A stretch of 64,000 nt of DNA from contig OY735222.1 of NCBI GenBank assembly GCA_963457665.1, forward strand, positions 33,988,414-34,052,413, read 5' to 3'. The position numbers and the translations under genes are program-made. Of the stretch, positions 1 to 39,104 are shown piece after piece. Below the pieces are notes generated by a model that saw nothing but the letters and a program-made list of their open reading frames with translations, was not told the origin of the DNA and ran no database searches. Source of the DNA: Thysanoteuthis rhombus (lineage: Eukaryota; Mollusca; Cephalopoda; Oegopsida; Thysanoteuthidae). The first letter of the stretch is position 1; every line of letters begins with the position of its first letter.

Positions 1-1735
1 GATGTAATAAAATTAAAAAGAAACATGCGTGCACCTTTATACAATTTGACCGCATGTACTTTTACCCCACCCCATATTCAAAGAAACCATGGAATTTGCC
101 TAAACTTGCACTAACATCAACAATAGAGACATTGAAATAATACGGTACTATTCTACAACCAAGGACAATGGACGCAAAAAACGACGCCTCGGTTTCGATG
201 TCTCTATGGGCAGCCTCGATTCAACATAGAAGTCGGATTTAATCAGTCTGTATGTTTTATACAACCTTAGCCGTAAATTAGATTCTAAAAATATAGGATT
301 ATGCTGGGATGATGGCTTATTAATTATAGAAAATAGTAATGTGCAAAAATGCGAAAGCATTAAAAAAATGTTTTTAAATGAAAGCAAATATTAAATTTGT
401 ACACTTCCTAGACATTACTTTTGATTTAAATAATAACTCTAATCAACCATATAGAAATGAAAACCCTGTGATTAAGTACATCAACACCAGTTCTAACTAC
501 CCAAATAAAATCATTAAAAAGATCGTCAAATCTATTGAAACTGAATTGACATATATTTCCTCAAGTGAAATAATATCCAAGAAAGTTAAAATTCACAATA
601 TCAAAGCCTTAAAAAATAGTGGTTCCACTGAAACAAACTTTAATTACGACAAAAAAAGTGGGATCCAATAGCAAGAAAGAGAGAAATGACAAAAAAACAA
701 AAACAAACAAACAAAAAAAAAACAGGGGTAGAAAAAACATCCATTTTACCACCATTCAACCTAAAAGTAAAAACTAACTCAAGTAAAATATTAATTCAAT
801 TGATACAAAATAATATCCCCAACAAAGAAAAATATTTAACGGAAACAAACTAGAAATCAGCTTTAGTTGTACAAAAAATTTCAATACACTTATTACGAAG
901 CATAACAACAAAGTTATTCGAAACAATACAAATAATGAAAAGATAAGCATAAAGAAACAAGACTGCGATTATACCAACACGAATAGTCGCCCTTTCCAAA
1001 ACAAATATAGCATACCAAGCAGAAATATCAATCCAAGGAAAATCCCTGGAAGTAAAAAGTTATATTGGAATAACTGAAGCGTCATTTAAACTTAAATTAG
1101 CCAATCTCAAGACAAACCTATTTATGCCAAAATATGGAAAATCCATGTCACCTCTGGCTAAATTTGAAATTCAAAATACCCAGTTTTGCTGAAAAACAAA
1201 AATAATCTAAAATGCATCTATTAAATAGGAAAAATGAAATAACATTAAAATACCGATATCACCCAAAATTTTTATTAACAGATATACCTCAATAACACAT
1301 ACATTGGAACACTAAGAGTAAATTGGACAGTTTACCAACATCGTCACCCTCAAGAGCCACCTGATTAGGATTGTCTACTTCCCCCTAAGTAAATTAAGAA
1401 CAATACAATCCACCATGGTCATAAACGACCCTAAAAAAGGTAATAAATCTAGAGTAAAAAATAAAAGTTGAACTCAAGACATCCTCTTAGAAAAAACAGC
1501 TCAGCATCCGCTTATACGTAACTCTTACACCCAGCAAATCACCAGTAAAACATACACACACTATAAAGTTAACCAACAAGATAACAATAAAATATAAGGA
1601 AGACTCCTACCACCATAGCAGAACCCACACATTTTTCCCCGAATTCCCCAAATAGGAATCTAAAACACATACTCATTCGCCCAAAGAGGCCCAAACAGGA
1701 CAGAAACATAAAAGTGGTTGTGTAGCAAATCTACC
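1..1735 (+). mobile_element. Degraded Penelope-like element, RT C-terminus through GIY-YIG region (left end outside window)
   Basis: Translated pieces match Penelope-like elements (PLEs). Around 150-375 there is an FDVSMGS-like stretch, then a reverse-transcriptase C box read as WDDGLLI, corresponding to the family's YRDDGL. The 378-671 frame (PYRNENPVIKYINTSSNYP) is the usual region after the RT core. Around 840-1010 there is SCTKNFNTLITKHNNKVI and a CPL-like knuckle region. Around 1010-1110 comes a GIY-YIG endonuclease signature with SYIGIT. The frames do not connect: this is an old, multiply broken copy. A TATATG-type array follows immediately. Confidence 0.7.
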
Positions 1736-1740
1736 TTCTA

Positions 1741-1762
1741 CAATATATATATATATGTGTGT

Positions 1763-1823
<61 letters not shown>

Positions 1824-2229
1824 TGTATGTACATATATGCACATATATACACATATATGCGCATGTATGTACATATATGCACATATATACATATATATAC
1901 GTGTATATATGTGCATATATGTACATACATGCATATATATGTGTATATATGTGTGTATGTATATATGTATATACATATGTTTACATATATATGTATATGC
2001 ATGTATATATATATACATGCTTTTATACATACATGCATATGTGTATATAGGTGTACCTATACATATATATATGCATATACATATATATACGTGTATATAT
2101 ATGGATATGTATTGACATGTATACATAAATGTGTATATATATGTATGCATATATAAACATATAAACATATATAAATGTATCTCTATATACATATGTATAT
2201 ATCCATATATATGTATATATACATATATA

Positions 2230-2266
<37 letters not shown>

Positions 2267-2466
2267 GCATCTGTATGATATATGCATGTATATGCCATAT
2301 ATACATGTATGTTTATATATGTATATACATATATACGAGTATATATACATATATTCTTATATATGTATGTATATATGTATATATATACGTAAATGTATAT
2401 ATATGTATATAAATATGTATTTAAATATGTATATATGTATGCATGTATATACATGTACATATACAT

Positions 2467-2504
<38 letters not shown>

Positions 2505-2510
2505 ATCAAA
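1741..2510. repeat. TATATG/(AT)n microsatellite-derived array
   Basis: About 770 bp of alternating TA/TG steps (ATATATGTATAC-type), with pure (TA)n near 1768-1820 and 2475-2501 and (GT)n at about 2231-2246. Long frames rich in Y, I, C, M and H on both strands are artefacts of this repeat. Confidence 0.9.
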
Positions 2511-2519
2511 ATAACAATT

Positions 2520-3040
2520 TGGAGGTGAAGATCAAAACTCAAGATATAGGTGTTAAACCTCTGTGGGCGTATTTCGATGCATTCGAGGGCAAACCATCAT
2601 CCTCTCAAAAATATTTCAGTGGTTCACAGAAAAGGTTTGCTGTTTTCATGTTCGATGCTGAAAAGAGAATTTGAACATTTTCCTGTTGTTCAGTTGAGCA
2701 GGATGGGAGGTGTTTGTATCTTTTTTAGATGAGAGTCATTGACAAAGTTCAACAAATCCCTCTGAAAAATACGAAAAAAATGGACCAAACTCATAGAATA
2801 CTATCCAACACTACCCAGACTTTATGACAAAATCCACTAACTAAACTCTCTACGACCCAGCATTTCAAGCAGTGCACCCCATTTGATAACTAGAGCCTTA
2901 GTAAAAAATCTCAATAATTATAATCATTCTGTAGGATCATACGTATTCATTTATTGGTACATAACTATTGCGTTTATAGAAGCGAATAGACCGACAATCA
3001 ACGAGATGAGAATTAGGGTTGAAAGCAGTTATTTGGCCCT
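2520..3040. other. No gene recognised
   Basis: Unique-looking AT-rich sequence between the TATATG array and the hammerhead-bearing remnant. The short frames show no recognisable protein. Confidence 0.4.
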
Positions 3041-3292
3041 CCAATGGCTGTCTAGTTAAATGGCAAGGGCATCGCTACGTTAAAGTTTCTAACTCTTCGG
3101 TAGTAGTTCTGATCCCTGCAGCAGCCTTATTTTCTTTCATTGTTCTATTTATGTTGTCTAAGTTGTGCCATACATTAACCGAGTAATGACGGGAGATCAT
3201 TTCAAATAAGTTTCTATATAATACAATTTATAACTATATAACACACAGGTCCAGCTGTTTCGATCCTCGAAGGGATGTTGGATAGTCTATAG

Positions 3293-3334
3293 CCACACTC
3301 AAGAGTTGTTTTACAAAGAAACAGCTGTCTGTGG
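3293..3334 (+). ncRNA. Hammerhead ribozyme-like motif, type I (copy 1)
   Basis: Stem I is CCACA (3293-3297) pairing with TGTGG (3330-3334). The CUGANGA-like box is at 3298-3304, a short stem II follows, GAAA is at 3318-3321, and a palindromic ACAGCTGT closes a minimal stem III before the expected cleavage after C3329. One conserved core position differs, so activity is doubtful. Confidence 0.55.
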
Positions 3335-3558
3335 ATGACACAATTCTTTAGGGTAGAGCACTGTTAGGTAGGGAGCCCGTCTATTACTACTATATGGCAA
3401 TGCTCTTCCAACTCTGGAGAATGAGGCACTTTGGTAGATGGGGAATTAAGCATAAGTAAATATATTGCTTAATTCAGTCCTACTGACCGTCCAGTTCTGA
3501 GTAGAATGTTTGCCTCTGGGTCAGAAGCAGAGGTTTCGATGTATGATATCGTCTATAG

Positions 3559-3600
3559 CCACACTGAAGAGTTGCAATACAACAAAACAGCTGTCTGTGG
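3559..3600 (+). ncRNA. Hammerhead ribozyme-like motif, type I (copy 2)
   Basis: CCACA (3559-3563) pairs with TGTGG (3596-3600), CTGAAGA is exact at 3564-3570, and stem II is GTTG/CAAC. The same ACAGCTGT palindrome precedes the expected cleavage site after C3595. The GAAA box is altered at one position. It is a direct repeat of the motif 266 bp upstream. Confidence 0.55.
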
Positions 3601-3613
3601 ATAATTATTAATT

Positions 3614-3752
<139 letters not shown>

Positions 3753-4259
3753 TAAGCAATATAAATCAGGAATACAATATAATGTATAACCATATTCAAT
3801 GTGAGATAGGTTTATTTCATAAAGTGCTTAATACATTCAAACATTGAATTCATTTAGATTAGAGCTTAAATATAATGAATTCGCAATACATTTTTATGTT
3901 TGCAGAGTACTGCTGGGGCTTCTCCATGCATAAACGATTCAGTTTATTCTAGATTCCTATATAGAACAATATTTTTGCTGCGTGTGGGGGAAGTCTATTT
4001 TTCTTGGCTGTCTACTTTATATCATATTTCCATACATTTTTTTCCTTATGTATGCAAAATTTTAGGCTAAATTATAAAAAAAAAATGAGAATTGAATCCG
4101 ATAAATATTCATCACCATTCTAAAATCAATTGTCAATTTCCCATTCCTTTTGTTGACACCTGAAAGCATTCAGAGAAGAAACTTGAAAATTGAAACAGAT
4201 ACACAGACTGATTGATTTTTTTTATTCAATTCCAAAATAATTTTCATTTTTATTTTAAA

Positions 4260-4648
4260 TTTTTAGTAGGGGGCTAAATTTACAATCTATTATATGCGAA
4301 AATGGTCTATTACTTTGTGTTCACGATTGTTTATTTTTTAATTCGGACTTTTTAGTGATCGCAGCCCAGCAAAAAACAAGAGATTTATCCTTTTCATTGT
4401 TAATACCTTTTTCAATTTTCTACATCTACCATCCACAACATGACATACTGGAGAGTGAGAGAACATACCTTTTCACGTATATCTTATCTGTTGTGCATGT
4501 AATTGTTATTGTTGTTCATCACTGCTACCCACAACGGATCAGTTTGAACACTGATGTTTTGGTTTAAGTTATTCATGTGTCCTGACATTTAGGTGTATCT
4601 ATGAATATGGATTTCATCTAGCCTAACGGTTCACAATAAAAATTTGAC

Positions 4649-4714
<66 letters not shown>

Positions 4715-4945
4715 TTTTTAAAAAAATTTCACTTGAAAATAAGTTTTCCATTGTGGGTTGATTTACAATGCTTTATTTAAGTAATTGGTCTCTTAGTTTA
4801 TGTCCGGTAGTGTTCACGATTGATTTTTGAAATATCAGACATTTTAGTGATCACAGCCTAACAAAGCATCTTATTCATTGAAGATCCCTCGTATAATTTT
4901 TTTTATTGATTTTCCCCCCGCCACCATATGACATGCTGCCTAAGG
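4260..4945. repeat. Diverged direct repeat, about 480-bp unit, with (CA)n between copies
   Basis: Segments at about 4290-4450 and 4780-4940 align. Both contain GTTCACGATTG, then TTTTAGTGATC followed by CAGCC, then a CATATGACATGCT-like or CACAACATGACATACT-like end. The spacing is about 485 bp. A (CA)n microsatellite at 4655-4711 lies between them. The unit is unidentified; no coding was recognised. Confidence 0.5.
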
Positions 4946-4949
4946 ACGT

Positions 4950-6200
4950 TGGTCACATGACAGTTTCTATAGAATGACTAACCAGACCTTTTTTAAATCA
5001 TGAATTTATGATTAATCTTACTACCATCACTGCCATCGAGTTATACAAGTTTAAAGTAAGCAAGCGGTGATTCATAATTTCCCTTAGTATGGTAGTTCTT
5101 CGTATATTGGAAATCGGTAGGGGTCTAATTGAGAAGGTAGTGAAAAATTTAGCTACTTACCAAATTTACCACAAGCACAATATATGATAACAGGAAGGTT
5201 GTTGTACTTCTCAATTAATCCTCAAAAGAGAAGCAACTTACTGCGAGAAAATAGCAGAATTCTCCAGATATTATTGCTCTAACTACCTTGGCTTGTGTGG
5301 GAGCCTCTATAAGCACTCCAAACGAAGATTTGTGTCGTAATGTTTGATGAAAGGATGAAATGAAACGGTTGCAAACAAATGAATATGAAATTATTTAGAA
5401 TATCAAATCTGAAGTTGTTTGGCGGAATGAATGGAGGTAGTTATCAATTTATGGTTAGGAAAGGCGATTCAAACATGGCGCTAATATCACGTGACTGATG
5501 GCTTCGTCCCAATTTGACCAATAGATTACAAGTATTTCGTCATTCCTGATTTACTTTGTAAGGAGGGGTGAACAATGGCTATAACTTGTTACTAATTATT
5601 ATTATTCATTTGTTTACTTTATTCATTCATTTATCTATTTTTCAAACTTGTATCTCCACGGTTGGATTTAGGGAATTTTGCGTTCTCACGTTTCACTTTA
5701 ACATAGGTATTAGTATGCTTACAGAAAATGGTGTGAGATGATTCTCATATAAAAAAAACTCCACATTGTACATGAATGTTTATTCAATTTTTTAAAATGT
5801 TGTATCATTAAAAGATATGAAGAAAACTCAGGTATAAGAATGATTCTATTGTATGTAGAAAGAATTGGAGATATTCGTTAGAAGTTGTTTACAGTTATTA
5901 AAAATTTAGCAGTGAAAATCAATAGCAATGATATTTGACACTTGATACCTGCACATTTCAAAAATCAATAAAAATTATAAATTATTGCATTGTAGTAAAA
6001 GTTTTCGAAATTATTGTGTTACAAATTGGATTTATTTATTAAAAGAATTGGCAAAAATATATGACTTCCACTAAATCACATTAATTATCCTTATGCAAAC
6101 AAGTTTTAAAAGATAATTGCCAGTAAAATAATTCGGAAAAATGAAAAGTATCGATCAAAACGAACACATGTCCTACATTGTAAATCTCAACACAAGAAAA
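4950..6200. other. No gene recognised; weak promoter-like motifs near 5490-5530
   Basis: AT-rich single-copy sequence. The only notable cluster is ATGGCGC, a CACGTGAC E-box and ACCAATAG within about 50 bp at 5477-5527. No attached exon was found. Confidence 0.3.
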
Positions 6201-6250
6201 TCACGTGAAATATCGATTTCTTTGGTAATTTTTAATTTTTATTTGCGAAA

Positions 6251-6502
6251 CTATTTTAGGCCCAGTGCCATTAGGGCCTCCAACGCACCATCCAAACATT
6301 TTTTCATGGACACCAGATAGTTTGGCCGGGTCAACTGAATGAGAATAGAAAATGTTTCCGTGGAAAAAATCAAGTTCTGTATGTGTAAATAAACTGTTTC
6401 CGCAGCAACAGCGTACTTCTGACCATAGGAACATGTAGGCGATAATTCCACCATATTTTGGTGATGAAAGAACAAAATGGTACCTAATAGAGGCTGGGAC
6501 AT
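6251..6502 (-). CDS. Possible unidentified terminal exon or retrocopy
   Basis: An 83-codon frame reads SQPLLGTILFFHHQNMVEL at its start and ends CLDGALEALMALGLK before a stop. AATAAA on the minus strand at 6243-6238 is only 8 bp past the stop. Composition looks protein-like (YAVAAETVYLHIQNL). AG dinucleotides near 6501 and 6488 could be acceptors, or the in-frame ATG could be a start. An overlapping frame (6201-6512) is also open, which weakens the case. I do not recognise the family. It could be a 3' exon of a gene lying between here and 12 kb, or a processed fragment. Confidence 0.35.
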   Translation of the reverse strand: MSQPLLGTILFFHHQNMVELSPTCSYGQKYAVAAETVYLHIQNLIFSTETFSILIQLTRPNYLVSMKKCLDGALEALMALGLK

Positions 6503-6519
6503 TGTTTTTCATTTCTACG

Positions 6520-7400
6520 TATATCTATGTTAATAAGTTCAATCACATATTCTTGAATATCAATGAAAATATGACAAAATGACATTATTTTCCCCCCAAA
6601 ACGTATCATTTTTCAAAATCTTAACCCCTAGACAATGACTTTTCATGGGTATCAGATTGTCTAGCATGCCCAAACAGAATAAAGAAAGGATTCGATGAAA
6701 AAGCTCTTTTGAGTCCCAGTAATGGCGTTATACCCTCCCCCCGTCGCAAGGGTACCAGAATTCAGGGTTAGGGGAAGCAAAATTCAATATCTTCAGAAGA
6801 ATACAAATAATACATTAAAATGTTTGCAATGAAGTACTTTATAAATTGAAACAGTTGTTATGCAAATTAGTATGCTTATTACGTCACCAGGGTCAAGAGG
6901 TCATGGAACCAAACTGTGAGTGAAAATATGCCCTAAGGAGATATATATTCTGGACCTCGTTTAGCTAAAATTCTTCGCAAATAGTTTGTGGAAATATGGT
7001 GCGCACTTTTATGCCCAAAATGCAATAAGTTCATATCGTCCAGAGTAAAAGCATAAATTTTGTCGATTCAAGCTTGCATTATCGTACTTTTTTTCAGGAT
7101 TTCTGCTTATGGGTGTAGTAAACCCTTAAAGCCTATTGTAAGTAAGCCAAAAGATCAGATTCTTCTGAAAGCAAAGAAAAGAGCAGCATTGGAAAATAGA
7201 CCGTGTATGTTTATTTCTTGATCCCTTTTGTCTTAGATATAGGTTGGTGTGTAAAGTGGACAAAGTTTGGTATCTTCCTGGGTTCCAAAATTATCTAGTC
7301 AGGGGTTGAGATTTGAAAAATAATACGAAAATCAATTGATAGACTAAACAAGAGACAGTGAGTATCACGTGTCCTTGACACATGCTCAGATACGAACACG
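6520..7400. other. No gene recognised
   Basis: AT-rich intergenic sequence without a supported exon, repeat array or RNA. Confidence 0.35.
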
Positions 7401-7401
7401 C

Positions 7402-7539
<138 letters not shown>

Positions 7540-7614
7540 GTGCATGATTTGATAGGATTTATCTGACATTATGATAATGATGAAAAGGACAATGTGGAAA
7601 CCAAGTTTCAAAAA

Positions 7615-8700
7615 ATTAAACCTTTATTTTTGTGCCAAGTTTTGCTTACACGAAGTTTTTGCGAAACTCCACCATATAGTTTCTATTATAATGGGTACAT
7701 TTCTGTAAATTATTGTTTAGATAATTACTAAGATATATTTGAGGATGAACTATGAGCTTTGTTTTTCTAGGGGATATCGTTGTCTTAAAAATTCAGGAAT
7801 TGAAAATACTGACGATTTGTTTAGATGCTTCTCTTGGCACAAAAATTGAACCACACTCAGGGGCAGAGCTGAAGATGTGCAGACCCAGTGGCTTAAAAGC
7901 CCTTTCCACCAACATTTAGTGACGTATTTAACAACCCAGGGGTCGCAGATCTGTAATGGTCTACAAAGTTCTTAATGAGGCTCCATGGACATGCCTTTCT
8001 AAGCCTGGGATCTGTAGACCATTTAAACTTTGATTGGTGCATGTCTGTAGTGTACGGTTTAGATAGTTATTCAAATATATGGGATGATCAATGTCCTTGT
8101 AAAAATGCTTAATACCTAGCTTCGTGTTTTTTTTCAATAACTTTCCATGGTTAACAAATAGGAATCTTAGGTAGGTAAGTAAAATTTTCATTTCATATGA
8201 GAAATAATAAATAACAGATGAATCAAAAGCTATTTTTTTCTTCTGCATCTACTCATGAATGGGTAACCGTTTTATTCATATAGTTGAAATAAAATTTAAA
8301 TTTTAGTTGAAATACAAATATTTCATTTGCGGTCTTTCATTTTTTTCCCTCGGATTTTCTTTTTTCCTCGACCTCTTTCTTTCTCACATCTCCAATTCTT
8401 CTCTTTCCCTCATCGTTTTCTATATATCTCTTCCTTCAGTTTAATTTCTTCTTCATTTTCTCATCTCTTTCCTTTTCTTTTTTCATCATGATAAAAGAAC
8501 GATCCAATAATGCTCTGGGAAGATAACCGAAGCGTTACAGACATATACCATAGTAGAAAAATTACAGCATTATCAGTTTTATTTTTTTGATGCAATCTAT
8601 TATCGTTATGAAAAATTAAGTATGTTTCATAGTAACGAAATACTTTATGATGAATCAATGATCGCTCTAATTTTCATAGATACTTCGTTAATTTAAAGAT
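7615..8700. other. No gene; dispersed-repeat traces
   Basis: An inverted pair TTTTTGTGCCAAG (about 7627-7639) and CTTGGCACAAAAA (about 7832-7844) could mark a small inverted-repeat element. The segment at about 8110-8157 (ACCTAGCTTCGTG...) resembles 47110-47150, so it belongs to a dispersed repeat. No coding was recognised. Confidence 0.3.
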
Positions 8701-8744
8701 ATTTCTTCAGCATATTACCCAATAAACGTAAAACGGATTCATGC

Positions 8745-10285
8745 CATTTAGCTTATTCACTGTCTTGCAACGTGGCCATAGTTAATTGTTTAAAGCCACA
8801 GAAAACGTAATGCCGCGTTATAAAATCAATATTAAAAATAAGTAACCTACCAATTCATAGCTTGCAACGTGGAACTTGTTGATTGTTTAAAGACGCAGAG
8901 AACATAATACCATGTTATAAAATCTATAATTTCATATAAAAAGAAGAAACTTGATTATTTATTGCTTGCAACGTGGCCTTTGTAGATTGTTTAAGGCCAC
9001 AGAAAATGTAATGCTGTGTTATGTCATCAATACTTCCATATAAAAAGAAGTAACCTAGCAATTTATAGCTTGTAACGTGGACCTTGTTGATTCTTTAAAG
9101 CCGCAGAAAAATTAATGCTGTGTTATGAATCCCATAACGTCATATAAAAAGAGGTAACTTATCAATTCATCTCTTGCAACGTGGCCTTCGTTAAACATTC
9201 GAAGCCACAAAAAAAAAAAAAGAAAAAAAAGCGTAGTGTTATAAAATCAAAAATTTCATATAGAAAAGAGTAACCTACCAACTAATAGCATCCAACGTGG
9301 CATTTGTTGATTGTTCTTGTCGAATAAAACGTAATGCCGTGTTATGAAATCAATAATTTTATGTATGAAAAAAGTAACCTACAAATTTGGAACTTGCAAA
9401 GTGACCATTGTTGATTGGTTAAAGCCCCAGAAAACGTAATCCTTAACTTGATACGATAAGAAGTATCCCACCAATTTATAACTTGCAATGTGTACTTCGT
9501 TGATTGTTCTAAGTCTCATAAAAAGTAATACCGTGTTATGAAATCCCAAATTCCATATAAAAAGAAATAACTTTCCAATATATAGAGTGGCCCTTGTTGA
9601 TTGTTTAGAAACACATAAAACGTAATGCCGTATCATGAAATACGTAATTTCATATGAAAAGAAGTAATCTGACAATTTATTGTGTGCAATTTGGACCTTG
9701 CTGATTGCATAAAGCATAGAGCCATGTCCAAAAATACCTGTGAAACATGGCCATTATTGAAGCCAAAAAAAAAACAATGCAATTTTATAAAATCCATAAT
9801 TTCATATAAAAAGAAGTAACCTACAAATTTATTGCTTGCAAAATGGCATTTGTTGATTGTTCAAAGTCACATAAAATGTATGCCATGCTATGAAATCCAT
9901 AATTTCATATAAAAAGGAGTAACCTAGATATTTATAGATTTGCAATCTATAAATATCTAGTTGATGGCCTAGTTGATTGTTCAAAGCCACAGAAGACGTA
10001 ATGCCATGTTATGAAATATTTAATTTCATATGAAAATAAGTAACCTACAAATTTATAGCGTACAATTCGGATCTTGTTGATGGTTTGAAACCATAGAAAA
10101 TGTAATGGATTTTTATTAAATCCATAGTTTCATTTAAGTAGTAATACCCTATAAATTTCGAGCTTGCAATGGTGTCCTTGCAGATCGTTCAAAGCCACAA
10201 AAACGTAATGCCGTGTTATGAAATCCATAATTTCATATAAAAAGAAGTAACCTACAAATTTATTGCTTGCAAACGTATTTAATCT
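8745..10285 (+). repeat. Diverged tandem repeat, about 105-bp unit, about 15 copies
   Basis: GCTTGCAACGTGGCC-like boxes recur near 8763, 8863, 8968, 9067, 9172, 9289, 9392, 9480, 9585, 9682, 9735, 9831, 10057, 10162 and 10264. Each is followed by TTGTTGATTGTTTAAAGCC, CGTAATGCCGTGTTATG and TTTCATATAAAAAGAAGTAA. Units are diverged, so the array is old. It lies about 1.8 kb downstream of the 3' end of the six-exon gene. Confidence 0.85.
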
Positions 10286-10289
10286 GGCC

Positions 10290-12048
10290 CAAGCGAGTGT
10301 TATCACATATATAAGTGGTTGCGCTACGAGACACTCAAAACAGTTTGAGAAAATCTTGAACATGAAAATTTGATTCTGATGCATATTGCAATTGATTTTG
10401 AATACTTACAAATACACAAAATGAGATTTTTCCATTTTTTCTACAAAAACAAAAAAACAAAAAGCACAAAGGTATCTGTGGCAACATCGTTCTGAGTAGT
10501 GAAATAGAAGATTCAAAACAAGATTAAAATGAGCATTTAAACTTTAAAATTAACGAAAATATCGCTGGTGAAACTTGGTAAAAAATTACAAGCGATGTTT
10601 GCCAGAATTTTAATAAAAGCAAAATCAGATATCATGTTCGAATACAGAACAGAGTAGTCACCAGAACTGAGCTCTCACTATCTGATGTCATAAGAGTCAA
10701 GGTCATTGACGATAAAGTAAACTATGGCGGATAAAGGAGACGAGAAAATACTGCGTGCTGATTGGCCAAGGCATCAGCTACCGGTCAATCACAGCGTTGC
10801 TTTTCTCTCGCTTACTGAAATGGATGTTGAGCTGCTACCATAGGAGTGTTTGTTTGCTCAGTGATAACGGGCGTTTGGGTCCCTCTTTTGTACAGTTATA
10901 AAACCCATTTGTAATATGATAATTGATTCGATTTTGATCACAGATGATGGGGTAGGATTGAAATTGTGAAATCTAACGAAAGTATTTTCGCAAAAATGAC
11001 ATGCTGAGCATATTTTAGATATCATTGTTTTTTTCCAGCCAGACACAATGGATGTTGAAAAACATATGAACAAAGCTTGTCGCTTTTATCAATTAAAGGG
11101 TGATTATGTTTTGTGATCTCGGCCTCCTTTTTCAATTCATGCCTGTTGAAGATAACTTTATTTCCCGGATTTGAATTTTCTTAAAGAATAAAGAGAAACA
11201 AAAAATAGATAAGACTAGGTCACAACTATTACTTTCGCTACGATTAGCAAGTAAGAAATTGTTCGTCGAAGTTTTGTTTTATTAACCTTTAAAACCATGC
11301 GAACAATCTACAGCGTACTTCATGAAAATTTCTGGTTCTAACTAAGTCTTACTTATCTACCCTTCTTCAATTCCGAAGATTAAGTGGACTTGGATGGGGA
11401 GCCTTTTTTTACGGAGTTCAAACTCTTCATATCGCTGGCTTACTAACTCATTATTGTTATCAAGTTTCGGTTCATTTTCATTTTTTGTTCGATATTCATT
11501 GATGTTGTTATTTCCTATTTTACCTTTGTTACACTGGTTACTTGCGAATGACTGACTGATTTCAAATCAGAGATTGCTCTCATCTCATGCACAGGTAGGC
11601 CCAAAAAATATGCCGTTCCATCATGGTACACTTTCAACCATGCTAGTATAAGCGTAAGTCTTGGATTGAAAGACTTTCTAAATCAGTCTAAAAGCTTGAG
11701 TTCAATGAAATTTTAACAGAAGGATTAAATATCAAAAATATAATGTCAGTTAAAATATGCCACCATATTCAACAATCACTCTTAAAGTAGAATATTGACA
11801 ATTCTATGTGGAACTTACTTACTCTTACACACACACACACACACACACGCGCGCGCGCTCAAATAGAGAAGACTGATTTAAACAACAGCTTTAGTCATAC
11901 TAAATCAGTTAATAGAGCAGATAAATCCAAATAAGCGATTATTCCCACGATATGTGATTATAAAATGAGAGTTCAGTCGGAACTGCTCTGTCTTTTCTAA
12001 ACATCATTATTCAAAATTAATTGTACTGTTTAAAGACAAAGCAACATT
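10290..12048. other. 3' flank of the six-exon gene; no other gene
   Basis: AT-rich sequence holding the promoter-like patch at 10.7 kb and a short (AC)n(GC)n at 11828-11860. The 3' UTR of the six-exon gene must lie at its right end, but no unambiguous poly(A) signal was picked. Confidence 0.35.
10680..10860. promoter_or_regulatory. Promoter-like CCAAT/CRE cluster with a short + strand frame
   Basis: GC is higher than in the flanks. A CRE-like TGATGTCA, ATGGCGG (YY1-like or a start in good context), ATTGGCC and GTCAATCAC (inverted CCAAT-like) sit within about 130 bp. The ATG at 10724 opens a 39-codon frame beginning MADKGDEKILRADWP. There is no donor or partner exon, so a promoter or first exon is only possible. 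Confidence 0.25.
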
Positions 12049-38475
<26,427 letters not shown>

Positions 38476-38800
38476 AATCTTTTACACCTCATAAAGGTGA
38501 GTAATCGCAGAATCTCCAATCTCGTTAGTTGTACTACAGCAGGGTGTCACTGTAATTCCATCATATGTTCAGTTGAAATATTTCAAAACAACACCACACT
38601 GCATAATGTTCCAGTTTGTCAAGTAAATTTGTTGTTATTTTCAATTCACTTAAGATGTCCCACAAGAAACAACAGATGCTTGAAGCAGGTTAGATAGTAG
38701 CTTAACCCACAAAAGTAAACATCTCATGCAAAAATTTCTAATGAAAAAAAAACTATACTACGGAAATTGGTCTCAACCGAAAAAAAAATGATTTACTCCA
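38476..38800 (-). promoter_or_regulatory. 5' flank of the six-exon gene
   Basis: Sequence immediately upstream of the ATG at 38475. No TATA box or initiator could be fixed; an AG at about 38485 (GAG|GTGTAAAAG) leaves open a 5' UTR intron. Confidence 0.25.
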
Positions 38801-39076
38801 ATATATAAAATTTGTTGAAATATGAAAGTCGATCATCGACACCGACGTAAATGATTGAATTAGTTACCAATGTTTTGTTTTCTTTCTCTAGTTCTACATT
38901 ATTTTTTGTTGTTCGCAGTCATCACTAACGAAGACAGAAATTTCTCAGCCAAGTATCCAAATTAATTCTTACTTATTGTGGTTCTTCAGGTTGTTAAAAT
39001 AACTTCCCAGAGACTATAAATGAAATGCATTTCTGGTGTAACCGGCTCCTCCGTAATTTTAGATGTAATTAATCTG

Positions 39077-39104
39077 TGTGTGTGTGTGTGTGTGTGTGTG
39101 TGCA
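39077..39104. repeat. (GT)n microsatellite and adjacent 29-bp duplication
   Basis: A pure GT run. Nearby, at 39176-39230, CCTATAAGTGTAATAGTCT-like units occur twice in tandem. Confidence 0.8.

Noticed and set aside
1741-2510. Long Y/I/H/C-rich open frames on both strands
   Set aside because: They are translations of TATATG and (AT)n repeats; the same holds for 62475-63340.
3040-3130. tRNA-derived SINE head
   Set aside because: A GTTCTGATCCC box resembles a Pol III B box, but no cloverleaf or A box could be fitted, and the segment adjoins the hammerhead-bearing PLE remnant.
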